A stretch of DNA of 64,000 nt from NCBI GenBank assembly GCA_027257055.1, contig JAPVLO010000161.1, forward strand, positions 4,294,501 to 4,358,500, in the 5' to 3' direction. Below, piece by piece: positions 1-10,805 of this stretch. Each line of letters begins with the position of its first letter. Within the stretch, counting starts at the first letter, position 1. The position numbers and the translations under genes are program-made. This DNA comes from Cephalopachus bancanus (taxonomy: Eukaryota; Chordata; Mammalia; Primates; Tarsiidae). Below the pieces are notes generated by a model. It had not been told where the DNA came from, ran no database searches, and saw nothing but the letters and a program-made list of their open reading frames with translations.

Positions 1-392
1 ACAGCACACAGGCAGAGAACCAAATAAAAAGCATATTCACAATAGTCACACAAATGCATGCGCGTGCGCAAAGAAATACCTTGACATTTTCCTAACCAGA
101 GAAGTGAAAGACTTTTACAATGAAAACTACAAAACACTGCTCAAAGAAATCAAAGAAAATATAAAGAAATGGAAAAATATTCCATGCTTATGGATTGGAA
201 GACTCAATATTGTTAAGATGACCATCCTACCCAAGGCAATCTACAGATTCAATGCAATACCCATTAAATTACCAACATTATTCTTCTCAGATCTGGAAAC
301 TACAATAGAGAAATTCAAATGGAAACAAAAAAGACCACAAATAGCCAAAACAATCCTCAGTAAAAGAAACAAAGCGGGAGGTATGACACTTC
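1..392 (+). mobile_element. L1 ORF2 fragment (plus strand)
   Basis: The frame at 104-406 reads [20 protein letters not shown] and later [18 protein letters not shown], typical of the part of L1 ORF2p just beyond the reverse transcriptase core. The element continues to the left of the window. At about 392 it abuts an L1 fragment in the opposite orientation. Confidence 0.9.
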
Positions 393-1117
393 CCTTCTTT
401 TTCTGAACATAGCATTTATCACTATATACTCTCCTCTTAGAATTGCCTTTGCTGTATCCCATAAGTTTTGGCATGTTCTGTTTTCATTTTTGTATGTCTC
501 AAGGAACTTTTTGATTTTTCTTTAACTCATTTGTTATTCTAGAGTATGTTGTTTAATTTATAAATATTTATGAATATTTCAATTTTCCTCTTGTTGATTT
601 ATAGTTTTATATCAGACAAAATACTTGACATTATTAGAATCTTCTTAAATTTGTTAATACTTGTTTTGCGCCCAGCATGCAATCTGTTCTGGAGAATGTT
701 CTGTGTATGCTTGAGAAGAATACATATTTTGTTACTGTTGGATGGATTGTTCTGCACATGTCTCATTTGGTCTTTAGTATTCAAGTCGACTGTTCCCTCA
801 TTGATTTTCTGTCTGGCTAGCCTATCCATTGTTTAAAGTTGGGTATTGAATTATCCTACTATTATTCTATTGCTGTCTAGTTCTCCCTTCAGTTCTATTA
901 ATACTTGCTTTATATATTTAAGTGCTCCAATGTGGAGTACATATATATTTATAATTGTTACATCCTCTTGATGAATTGACTCCTTTATTATTATATAATG
1001 ATTTTCTTTTGTTCTCATAACATTTTTGACTTGAAATCTATATTGTCTGGTATAAGTACAGCCAAACTTGCTCTCTTTTGGTCATGATTTGTGTGGAATA
1101 ACTTTCAGTCTGTGTGT

Positions 1118-1410
1118 TCTTTTTTTTTTTTTTTTTTTTGAGTTGGAGTCTCACTCTGTCACCCAGACTGGAATGCAGTGGCATGCTCCTGGCCACCGCA
1201 GCCTCGACTAGCTGGGCTCTGGCGATCCTTCCGCCTCAGCCTTCCAAGTAACTGGAACTGTAGGCGTGCACTACCACGCCCGGCTAATTTTTGATTTATT
1301 GTAGAGATCAGGTTGCCCAGGTGGGTCTCAAACCTGCGGGCTCAGGCAATCCACTCACCTCAGCCTCCCAAGTCGCGGAATTTTTTTTTAGCCAGTAAGC
1401 CACACTATGT
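1118..1410 (-). mobile_element. Alu SINE (minus strand) inserted in L1
   Basis: Poly-T followed by the reverse complement of an Alu, with the lineage type 'gagttggagtctcac', 'gatttattgtagag' and 'cggctaatttttg'. The left-arm end is eroded and has a short T run in place of 'gggattacagg'. Confidence 0.9.
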
Positions 1411-2340
1411 TTTTAAAAATTAGATTATATAATCTATTTACATTTAAAGTTATTATCAAAGGTAAGGATTGATTATTGCCTTTTGTTAATTGTTTGTATT
1501 GATCCATTTCTTTGGGTTCCTTTCTTCCTCTCTTAAAATTTGATTTTTTAAAATAGTGGTATGCCTTTATTCCTCTTTATTTTGTGTGTATCTACAAAAG
1601 GTTTTTTCATTGTAATTACCATGAGCCATATGTAAACCATTTTAAAGGTATAGCAGAGTATTTTAAAAACTGATAGCAACTTAATTTTGATTACATACAA
1701 ACACTACATATTTATTTCTCCTCCCAACATTTTATATTATTGATATCACAATTTACATATTTTTATCTTTTGTATTAAGTGACAAATTATTGAAACTGTA
1801 CTTATTTTTAATTATTTTTAAAACTTTTATTCTAGAGTTAGAGGTGAGTTACACACCATTACAGTATTAGAGTATCCTGAATTGACTATATACTTACTTT
1901 TGCCAGTGTGTTTTATACTTTCTTGTGTTTTTATGTTACTAGTTAGCATCTTTTCATTTTGATTTGAAAAACTTGAGCATTTCTTGTAAAGCAGGTCTAG
2001 TGGTAATTAACTTCCTTACCTTTGGTTTGTGTGGAAAAATCTTTTTCTCTTTTTCGTTTCTCAACAGCATGTAAGTTGTAGTATTCTCGGCTGGCTGTTT
2101 TTTTCTTTTAGTACTTTGAATATTTTATCCCACTCTCTCCAGGCCTGCAGTGTTTCTTCTGAGAAATCCATTAATATTTTTATGGAGGTTCCCATCTATG
2201 TAATGAGTTGCTTTTCTCTTGCTGGCTGCTTTCAAAATTCTCTTGTCTTTGACTTTTAATAATTGTATTTTAATGTTCCTTAGTAAACATTCTTTGTGTT
2301 GATCTAGTTTGGTATTCTTTGAACTTCATAAACCTGTACA

Positions 2341-2880
2341 ACAGGAGACCAAAAAAAAAAAAAAAAACACAAAAACCTGAAATTTATTTATTAAAAACTT
2401 GTGTATTTATCCCTATATGTTTAAACTTCAATCATCCTCAAAGTGCTCTCTCTGTTTGATACAATATCTTTATCAAGATGCTTTTTCCACTGTTCATAAT
2501 CATTTTTGAACGAATCAATTTTGATGCCTTTTAGTGTTCCTGCTATTTTTTGTTTCACATCTTCCACATCAGCAAAATACTTTCCTTTGAGGATGTTTTT
2601 CATCTTGGGAAACAGGTAAATAGGGAAGGTGGGGCATGGGGGTTATGCAATTTTTAGCCCAAAACTGCTGAACACTCAGTGTGGTGTGGGCAGGTGTCTC
2701 ATGTAAATCACTCATCATGAAATGGGCAAATGTGTTGAAAGAATCTAAAAAAAAAAATTCACTGATTCTGAATGCAGCCTCTCACAACAATGCTAGTTGG
2801 TACACTGATGTGCCAGTGGATTTCTAGACCACTTACCTAACTTAGGAAGCCTATACTACAAGGGGTGCACCCTCCAAAAA
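2341..2880 (-). mobile_element. Mariner-type DNA transposon relic
   Basis: Minus-strand frames read YFADVEDVKQKIAGTLKGIK and then a segment of YEQWKKHLDKDI type, the C-terminal end of a mariner transposase. A GTTCAGCAGTTTTGGGCTAA stretch upstream corresponds to the 'SVQQF' region. The N-terminal half is missing. It belongs to the same family as the relic at 18010-18480, including a closely similar 3' tail. Confidence 0.8.
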
Positions 2881-2974
2881 CAACTTCTTTTTTTTTCTTT
2901 TAGTCTTCCCTCATATATCCATATTCCTCCCAATATTTGGGAAGTGTCCAACCATTATTCCTTTAAATAAACGT

Positions 2975-3333
2975 TCACCCCTTCCTTTTTCTTCTTAACC
3001 TTCCATAATATGTATATTGGTTTTCTTGATGACGTCTCATAAGTCTTATTAGGTTTTCTTCACTTTGTTTAAAAAATATATATGTTCTTTTTTTCTCTTC
3101 TGACTGAATAGTTTCAAATAATCTGGTTTTGAATTCGCAGATTCTTTCTTCTGCTTGTTTTAGTCTTCTCTTGAAGCTCTCAATTTCATTTTCCACTTCA
3201 ATTATTATATTCTTCAGCTCCAGAATTTCTGTTTGGTTCTTTTGAAACAATTTCTCTTTGTTGAACTTCTTGTTTTGTTTATGTATTGATTTTCTTATTT
3301 TGTTTATTTGGAAATGAACAAAATTTCCCAATT
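2975..3333 (-). pseudogene. L1 ORF1 N-terminal remnant (coiled coil)
   Basis: An open stretch of 118 codons reads INKIRKSIHKQNKKFN and later FKRRLKQAEERICEFKTRLF, the trimerising coiled coil of L1 ORF1p. The RNA-recognition and C-terminal domains are not in frame. The product would bind L1 RNA in an active element; this copy is a relic. Confidence 0.85.
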
Positions 3334-3344
3334 TGTTTATTGTA

Positions 3345-3424
3345 GCTTTTATAGCTCACAGAGTCCCTTAAAACTTTTATTTTGGAGCTCTTATAGCTCA
3401 CAGAGTCCCTTAAGACTTTTATAG
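3345..3424. repeat. Tandem duplication in the L1 5' UTR
   Basis: Two copies of a roughly 32-base unit containing TATAGCTCACAGAGTCCCTT lie about 40 bases apart, with a third partial 'TTTTATAGCTC' copy. Confidence 0.75.
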
Positions 3425-4479
3425 CTCTGAGGTCTCCATTTCTTTGGGATCAGTTACTGGAAAACTATTGTATTCTTTTAGTGGTCTTGTTTCCTTGATT
3501 TTCATGTTCTTTGGTGTCTTGCATGGCTGTATTCACATTTCAAAAAGCAATCACCTCCAATCTTTACTGACTGGCTTTGGGAAAGAAAGTTCTTCACCAG
3601 TCAGCTCAGCTAGAGTTTTACGGAGACACTATGAACTTCTCTATAATGTACTCACCCCACTCCTCTTGTTCCCTTTTAAGGGAAAAGTCCTAGGATTATA
3701 TGCTTTCTCACAATCCTACACAGTCAGGCTGGGTGCTGAGGGTGTCCTGCTTCTTTTTCCTAGGAGAGTGCTCAAAAGTGTTCAAGGTTAAACACTTTTT
3801 TCCAATCCAGCAGAGTTGAGTCAGCTGTTTGTGTGTGCTCATGCACAATCTGCAGGGGCTTTAGTGTGGTCTGTGGGAGTATACTCAGGATGCCAGCTAT
3901 AGAGAGGGATTGACACATGAGATGCTAGGTGAGTGCATGAGCTAGTTGGGGTGATGTGTCCTGCTAGGTTTATGAGGAGACCTCTTAGTGGAGTCAGTGA
4001 GGTGATTATTAGAAAGTGCAGTCCTTTGTTGAGTTATTTGCTGCTGCTTTGAGCCTGCTCCTTCTACTTAGTAGTTTCCAGACTATTAAACTGTGCCAAT
4101 CCCTTCAGTGTTCTGGATGGGGTAAGAAAGAAGTAGCCCTCTTGGGAAGCATCCCACATGGTCAGGGAATCCAGGCACTGTGTTGTCAATTTCCCCTGTG
4201 GGATAAATTGTTGGCCAAGAGGGTCTCTTGGCACTGAGCTGTGCTGCCTTGAGGGTATGGTGACATGGGTAAAGTGAGACGGTTTTTCTTACCCTTTTAA
4301 ATGCATCTATTTTCATATATATTTTTTTGCTCCAGTGGAGTTCTGGGACCTCTCTGCTGGACTTCTAGGCTCCCACAAATGTACTCTTGTCTGTGGGTGG
4401 TTGTCAAAATTGGTGTTTCTGTGGGAGAATGACTGCTGAAAATGTCTATTTTGTCATCTTGCTGATGTCACCCCCCCAA

Positions 4480-7400
4480 CTCCTTTTTAAAGACATTTTT
4501 TAGAGCCATTTTAAATTCACAGCAAAATTGAGTGAAATGTACGGAGATTTACCATATGTCCCCTAACCCCCACACATGCAGATTCCCCTATTATCAACAC
4601 CCTCCAAGTGTATATTTCTTACACTTGATGAACCTACACTGACACAACATTATTACCCAAAATCCATAGTTTGTAGTCAGGTTCATGCTTGGTATTGTAT
4701 ATTCTATGATTTTGGATATTTATCCACTCTTCTAGTATCGTATACAGTACTGCTACTTCTCTAAAAATCTGTGTTCTGCATATTAATCCCTCTCTTCCCA
4801 CTAACCCCTGACAATTATTGATCCTTTTATGATTTTTCATAATTTTGCCTCTTCCAGAATGTCATATAGTTGGAATTAATACAGGACCTAATTTTCCCAG
4901 TTTGACTTCTTTTTCTTAGTAATATGCATTTAAGACTTCTTTATTTCTTATTATAGCTTGTTAACTCATTTCTTTTTAACACTGAATAATATCCATTGAC
5001 TGGATGTATTATAATCTTATTGAGTCATTCACCTACTGAAGGATATCTTGGCTTACAAGTTTCGCCAGCTATGAATAAAGCTGTTAAACCTCCATGTATA
5101 GGTTTTTGGGTGGACTTAAGTTTACAGTTCCTTTGAGTAAATACCAAGGAGCAAGATTGCTGGATTGTATGCTATGCATGTTTATATTAGTCAGAAAACA
5201 CCAAAATTTTGCATTTCCACCAACAATGAATGAGAATTCCTTTTGTTCTACATTCTTGGCAGCATTTGATGTGATCAGTGTTCTAGATTTGGGCCATTCT
5301 AATAGGTAAGTGATATCTCATCGTCATCTTAATTCCATTTCCCTAGTTACATATAATCTAGACAGTTTCTGCATGCAAATTTTCCATCTATATATCTTTT
5401 TGGTGAGGTATCTGTTAAGGTGTTTACCTCAATTTTAAATTGGGTTGCTTGCTTATTTTTGCATTTAAGAGTTCTTTGTATACTTTGGATAACAGACTTT
5501 TATTAGATATGTCTTTTGCAAATATTTTTTCCTAATCTGTGACTTGTTTTTTTCATTCCGTTGACAGCGTCTTTCACAGAGAAGAAAATTTTAATGAAGT
5601 CTAGCTTATCAGTTGCTTCCTTCATAGATTGTGCTTTTGGTGTTGCATCTAAAAGGTTATTGCTGAGCCCAAAGTTATCTGGATTTTCTCCTGTTATTTC
5701 CTAGGAGTTCTATAGTTTAAATTTTTCATTTAGGTCTGTGATCCATTTTGAGTAAATATTGTGAATGGTGTAAGAGCTATGTTTAGATTCATACATATAT
5801 GAATAATATTTACTTAGATTATTAATTTATATTATATTATTTATGTATTGTATTTATATTATTTATTTATTTGTATTATTTATATATTTATATGCATATA
5901 TTTGCATGTGGGTTTCCATTTATTCCAGCACCATTTATTGAAAGATTATTTTTTCTTCATTGTATTGCCTTTACTATTTTGTTAAAGATCAGCTGACTGC
6001 ATTTATGTGGATCTGTTTCTGGGCTCTGTATTCTGTTACACTGATATATTTGTCTGCTTTTTGCCAGTAACACATAGCCTTGGTTACTGTAGCTTCATAG
6101 TAAGTCTTAAAGTCACATAATGCTGGTCTTCCAACTCTGTTCTTCAATATTGTATTCGCCATTCTAGGTATTTTGCTACTCCTTGTAAAATTAATTTGTC
6201 AACATCCACAAAATTTGTTGTGATTTTGACTGAAATTGCCTCGATTCTATAGATCAAGTTGGGAAGAACTGATATCTTGACAATATTGAGTTTTCCTATC
6301 TATAAACATGGAACATTTCTCCACTTATTTAGTTATTTGATTTCTTTTGTCAGAGTTTTGTAGTTTTCCTCATATTGATTCTGTACATATTTTGTTATAC
6401 CTGAGTATATTATTTTGGGAGGCGCTAATGAAAATAGTATTGTGTTTTAAATTTCAAATTCCACTGTTCACTGCTAATATATAGGAAAGTAATTGATTTT
6501 TATATATTATCCTTGTGTCTTCAGACCTTGCCATTTTATTAGCTCCAGGAAGTTTTTCTTTTCTGTCAATTCTTTCCAATTTTCTACATACATAATAATG
6601 CCATTTGGGAACAAAGACAGTTTTATTTCTTCCTTACTAATCAGTATAACTTTTGTCTCATTTTCTTGTTTTATTGCATGAGGCAGGGCTTCCAGTATGA
6701 TGTTGAAAAGAAGTGATGGGAAGGGACATCCTTGTCTTGTTTTATATCTTAGCAAGAACTCTTCTAGTGTTTTAGTATGGTATAGTATACAGTATTTACC
6801 AAATTGAGGAAGTTTCCTATCTATTCCTAGTGTACTGGGAATTTTTATCTTAAATAAGTATTGGGTTTTGTCAAATACTTTTCCTGCATCTACTAATATG
6901 AACTTGTGATTTTTCTTCCTTGGCCTGCTGATGTGATGAATTACATTAATTGATTTTTTACATGCTGAACCAGTTTTGCATATCTGGGAGAAATTTGCTT
7001 TGATAGTGGTGTATTATTTGTTTATACATTGGTGGGTTCCACTGGGGCTAGTTTTTGTTGAAGATTTTTGCATCAATTTTAAAAAATATTTATCAGTAGT
7101 TTTCCTTCTTGGCCTGGTTTTGGTGTTAGGGTGATGCTCACAGAATAAGTTAGAAAGTATTCTCTCTACTTCACTTCCTGAAAGAGACTGTAGAGAATTA
7201 GTATAATTCTTCTTTAAATTATTTGGTAGAATTAACTTGTAAATTCATCTCAGTCTTGTGCTTCCTGCTTTGGAAGTTTATTAATTACTAATTTGATGTC
7301 ATTAATAAATATAGGCCTATTCAGATGATCTGTTTCTTCTTGTGTGAGTTTTGTCAGATGGTGTCTTTCAAGGAATTGGCCCACTTCACATAAGTTATCA

Positions 7401-7623
7401 AATTTCTATGTATAGAGTTGTTCATAGTATTCCTTTATTATTCTTTTAATGTCTGTGGGGTCTGTTGTAATGTCCTCGCTTTCATTTCTGAGACTAGTTA
7501 TTTTTGTCCTCTCTGTTTTTCTTAGTTTTCTGGCTAGAGGATTATTGATTTATCTCTTTCTCCTTCAGTCCTTTCAGTTTATATCTTATATAGTTTGATG
7601 CTCTGTTTTCTAGGCATATGAAG
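4480..7623 (-). mobile_element. Old L1 (minus strand): 3' end through ORF2 reverse transcriptase
   Basis: From left to right this reads backwards through an L1: the 3' region at about 4480-5300, then ORF2 C-terminal and reverse transcriptase sequence to 7620. The minus-strand frame at 6507-6755 has 'RQGCPFPSLLFNIILEALPHAI', which is the L1 reverse-transcriptase segment. Many frameshifts. The element continues beyond the mariner at 8723. Confidence 0.85.
5815..5905. repeat. AT-rich simple repeat
   Basis: Irregular runs of TTATATTATT and ATTTATTTA units inside the L1 fragment. Confidence 0.8.
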
Positions 7624-8722
7624 TTCTGACAATTAAGTTCACAAACTTGCCACTGAGTGCTTACATTGGTCACACTGTATGAACAACTCAGTAAGGTTTC
7701 ATAACATTGGTACATCAGTGTCTCACAGCTGTGTTTGTGTCGACATGTGGCAGTGTCTTGCTGAGTGGCATTCATTATTGTTGCATGTTTTTGTGTGCTA
7801 TCATGAGAATGTCAGAGCTTGAATTAGAGCAATGAACAAACATTAAATTTCTTGTTAAACTTGGCAAGAGTGGAAGTGAAACCAGGGACATCTTAGTCCA
7901 ATATATGGGGATAATGCCGTGAAGAGAACAGCAGTGTACAAATGGATTAAACATTTTTCTGAAAGGACAAAAAGTGTCACTGATGAAAAGAGATCAGGAT
8001 GGCCAGTAATAAGCAGAACTGATGAAAACATTGCAAAATTCATTGAATTGTGCATCAGAATCGTCAGCTGACTGTGAAAGCCTAGGAGACCGAATAAACA
8101 TTGATAGAGAAACGAAAAATCTTAACAGAAATCTTGGCATGAGTAAGGAGTGTGCAAAAATGGTCCCAAAGGAGCTTTTGCATCACAACAATGCACCAGC
8201 TCACACAGCACTGTCTGCGAGGAGTTTTTAGCCAGTAAGCAAATACCTGTATGGAACACCTTTCCTACTCACCTAATCACCTTTCCTACTCAATGACTTT
8301 TCTTTACCTGAAGATAAAGGAAAAAAAAAATTTTTTTTTGATTTGGAGTCTCACTCCTTTACCCAGGCTGGAGTGCAGTGGTATGCTCATGGCCACCCCA
8401 GCATCGCTGGGCTCCAGCAATCCTTCTGCCTCAGCCTTCCAAGTAGCCGGAACTACAAGCATGTGCTACCATGCCCAGTTAAAGGCAATATTGAAAGGAA
8501 ACCACTGTGATGCCATTCAGGACATTGAGGGTAATATGATGACAACTCTGATGGCCATTTCAGAAAAAGAGTTCCAAAATTGCTTTGATGGGTGGGCTAG
8601 GTGATGACATTGGTGTATAGCTGCCCAAGGGGAGTACTTTGGAGGTGACTGCAATGATATTTGGCAATGAGGTATGTAGCACCTTTTCTAGGATGAGTTC
8701 ACAAGCTTAACTGTCATATCTC
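7624..8722 (+). mobile_element. Mariner-type DNA transposon with internal deletion, split by an Alu
   Basis: Inverted ends are visible: TTCTGACAATTAAGTTCAC near 7624 and its partner GAGTTCACAAGCTTAACTGT near 8693-8712. A degenerate transposase runs from about 7803. It has an N-terminal helix-turn-helix part (FLVKLGKSGSETRDILVQYM) and a VNIDRET-like segment, then KECAKMVPKEL jumps directly to HHNNAPAHTALS. The middle of the catalytic domain, about 100 residues, is deleted. The second catalytic Asp of the usual HDNAPAH motif is Asn here. An Alu at 8329-8480 splits the C-terminus, which ends in EFQNCFDGWAR. Inactive. Confidence 0.88.
8329..8480 (-). mobile_element. Alu right-arm fragment inside the mariner
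   Basis: Poly-T then 'ggagtctcactcctttaccc' through 'accatgccca', the reverse complement of an Alu right arm. Short direct repeats (TAAAGG) flank it, and removing it joins the mariner frame. Confidence 0.85.
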
Positions 8723-9039
8723 ATATACACACTAAGGATTTTTTTGTCTTCCTGAAATGTTGGTCCCTTTATTATGTAATGCCCTTTAAAAAAATCCCTG
8801 ATAATTATACTGCCTTTGAAGTCTGATCTGTCTGAAATCAATATATCTATTCCTAATTTATGTTGATTTGTATTAGCATAATATATCTTTCTTTGTCCAA
8901 CTACTTCTAATCTACATGTGTCTTCATATTTAAAGAGGAACTACGAGAGTTTCTTGTAGACAACATATAGTTGGGTCTTATTTTTTGGCTCATTCTGGCA
9001 GTTTCTTTCTTTTAACTGGTGCATTCAGACCACTGATGT
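8723..9039 (-). mobile_element. L1 (minus strand), ORF2 endonuclease region
   Basis: Reads backwards through the L1 endonuclease N-terminal region ('tcttgtagacaacatatagt'). It ends at the target site of the cofilin retrocopy. Confidence 0.75.
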
Positions 9040-9050
9040 TCAAAGTGATT

Positions 9051-10415
9051 TTTATATTGTCTTGTTGTTTTTTGTTTTTATGGGTTTTTTGGGGGGGTTG
9101 GAGTCTTACTCTGTCACTCAGACTGGAGTACAGTGGCCGCTCCCGGCCACCGCAGCCTCGACCTGCTGGGCTCCGGCGATCCTTCCGCCTCAGCCTTCCG
9201 AGTAGCTGGAACTACAGGCGTGTGCTACCACGCCCGGCTAATTTTTGATTTATTGTAGAGAGGAGATCTCGCCAAGTTGCCCAGGTGGGTCTCGAACCCT
9301 CGGGCGCAGGCAATTCACTCACCTCGGCCTCCCAAAGTGTGGGATTACAGGCTGAGCCAACAAGTCCAACTGTCGTTTTTGTTTTAATTGAAGGTTCCCT
9401 AGTAGTCCTGCTCCATAAGTCGTGGCAACCAGGGGAAAAAAGGAGAGGAACCAGTTGACGTGTGAGGGCTCATCTCCACAACCTTCCACTTTATACACAG
9501 AACTAAATAGAGAAGCACACAGTCACTATTGTGATTAGAAGTTGGCAGCATGGGAAGGAGTAGGAACAGGTGAGAGTAGGAGTATTGTTTAAAAATATTA
9601 TACCCCAAACTGTACTGTGGAGGGAACTTGGTCTGCTACAACCAAAGAGGCATCTGGGACAAAAGCAATTTGGGAAAGCCAGAGTCATCAAGGATCAATC
9701 AAGGAGGACAATCCAGGGGTGCGGGAGCTGTTTGGCAACTGGGGTGAAGGGACTGCCTTCCCTCCTGCTGGGATACCCCCAGCACCTCCCATCTGGCAGA
9801 AAGAAGGCAGCTTGCAAGCCCCAGGGGCGGGCCTAGGGCTGCCAGATGCTCTAGACAGGAGACTAGAGTGGGCTCACAAAGGCTTGTCCTCCAGGGAGAT
9901 GTCGGTGCTGCCTCCCGGCTTCTCTGCCAGAGTGCAGCGATGCTTGACCTCTTCGTAGCAGTTTGCTTTGTCCCTTGTCAACTTCTTCTTAATGGCATCC
10001 TTGCAGCTGGCATAGATCATTTTACTCTTAGGGGATACAGACTCGGGAGCCCAGAAGATAAATACCAGGTCTTCCTTCTTGCTCTCTTTGGTCTCACAGG
10101 TTGTGCCATATAGGGTGTATGTAGTGGCAATCCTTGGCTGGCAACATCTTGACAAAGGTGGCGTAGGAATCATCAACAGTTTGGGCCACATCACCTACCA
10201 GGATCTTCTTGCTCTGTTCCAGGATGATGTTCTTGTCCTCACTTAAGAAGAAGAGCAACTCCTCTGGCATGGGAGACTTGCACACCTTCCCTGAACACCT
10301 TGATGGCACCTTGATAAACACCTTGAGACACACCAGAGACCATGTTTCCAGAAGTAAGGAGGAGACGGCAAGGAGAGGAGAGTCGCTTCAGCTGCTGCCA
10401 GGATCTGAATGAACC
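9051..10415 (-). pseudogene. Processed CFL1 (cofilin-1) pseudogene, with an Alu in or next to its tail
   Basis: The minus strand carries an intronless cofilin-1 copy, from ATG at 10341-10343 to TGA at 9874-9876. In-frame pieces include [56 protein letters not shown] and [15 protein letters not shown], which match cofilin-1 rather than cofilin-2. The coding span is 470 bp against 501 for the gene, with frameshifts and small deletions, and a damaged N-terminus. An 11-bp direct repeat, TCAAAGTGATT, flanks it at 9040-9050 and 10416-10426. This marks L1-driven retroposition into the surrounding L1. 5' and 3' UTR-like sequence is included. Not functional as a cofilin. Confidence 0.92.
9092..9368 (-). 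mobile_element. Alu (minus strand) within the A-tail region of the CFL1 retrocopy
   Basis: Complete dimeric Alu in reverse complement, preceded by T/G-rich tail sequence. It has the lineage features (cagcctcgacctgctgggct; ctcgaaccctcgggc). Confidence 0.92.
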
Positions 10416-10426
10416 TCAAAGTGATT

Positions 10427-10492
10427 ATTGATATAGTTGGATTACTATCTACCATATTTGTTACTGTGTTATTGTTTTCTATTTATTCCAGC
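10427..10492 (-). mobile_element. L1 (minus strand) resuming after the CFL1 retrocopy
   Basis: Sequence after the second TCAAAGTGATT copy continues the L1 text that broke off at 9050. Confidence 0.7.
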
Positions 10493-10665
10493 CTTCCAAG
10501 TAGCCGGAATTACAGGCATGCGCTACCACGCCCGGCTGACTTTTTGATTTATTGTAGAGATGAGGTCTTGCAGCCCAGGCGAGTCACGAACCCACGGGCT
10601 CAGGCGATCCACTTACCTCAATGTCCCAAAGGCGCGGGATTACAGGCTGAGCCACTGAGCCCGGC
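10493..10665 (-). mobile_element. Truncated Alu (minus strand), deletion-type subfamily
   Basis: Starts at 'cagccttccaagtagccgg', so the right-arm end and tail are missing. It has the short 'gcagcccaggcg' variant of the left arm, which lacks the 'ccaagtt' bases present in other copies. Confidence 0.9.
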
Positions 10666-10667
10666 TG

Positions 10668-10805
10668 CTATTGTTTTTTTTAAATTGTAGAGATGAGGTC
10701 TCACCAAGTTGCCCAGGCTGGTCTCAAACCCCTGAGTTCAGGCAATTCTCTTACCTCTGCCTCCCAAAGTGCTGGGATTACAGGCACGAGCCACAATACC
10801 CGGGC
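10668..10805 (-). mobile_element. Alu left-monomer-like SINE (older)
   Basis: Reverse complement of a single Alu arm with T tail, 'caccaagttgcccaggctgg' and 'gtgctgggattacaggcacg'. It is a more ancestral type than its neighbours. Confidence 0.85.

Larger units (their letters stand above)
393..4475 (-). mobile_element. Old L1 (minus strand), 5' half, split by an Alu and a mariner
   Basis: On the minus strand, 4475 to about 3335 looks like an L1 5' UTR; it begins near a CAAGATGACAAAATA motif like the L1 start. 3333-2975 carries the ORF1 coiled coil, and 393 to about 1450 encodes the ORF2 endonuclease region with many stops. An Alu (1118-1410) and a mariner relic (2341-2880) interrupt it. It stops in ORF2 at the junction near 392, so the 3' half is missing. 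Confidence 0.8.

Noticed and set aside
9874..10343. Possible functional cofilin gene
   Set aside because: No introns, 31 bases short, frameshifted, damaged N-terminus, and flanked by a target-site duplication; it is a processed pseudogene.
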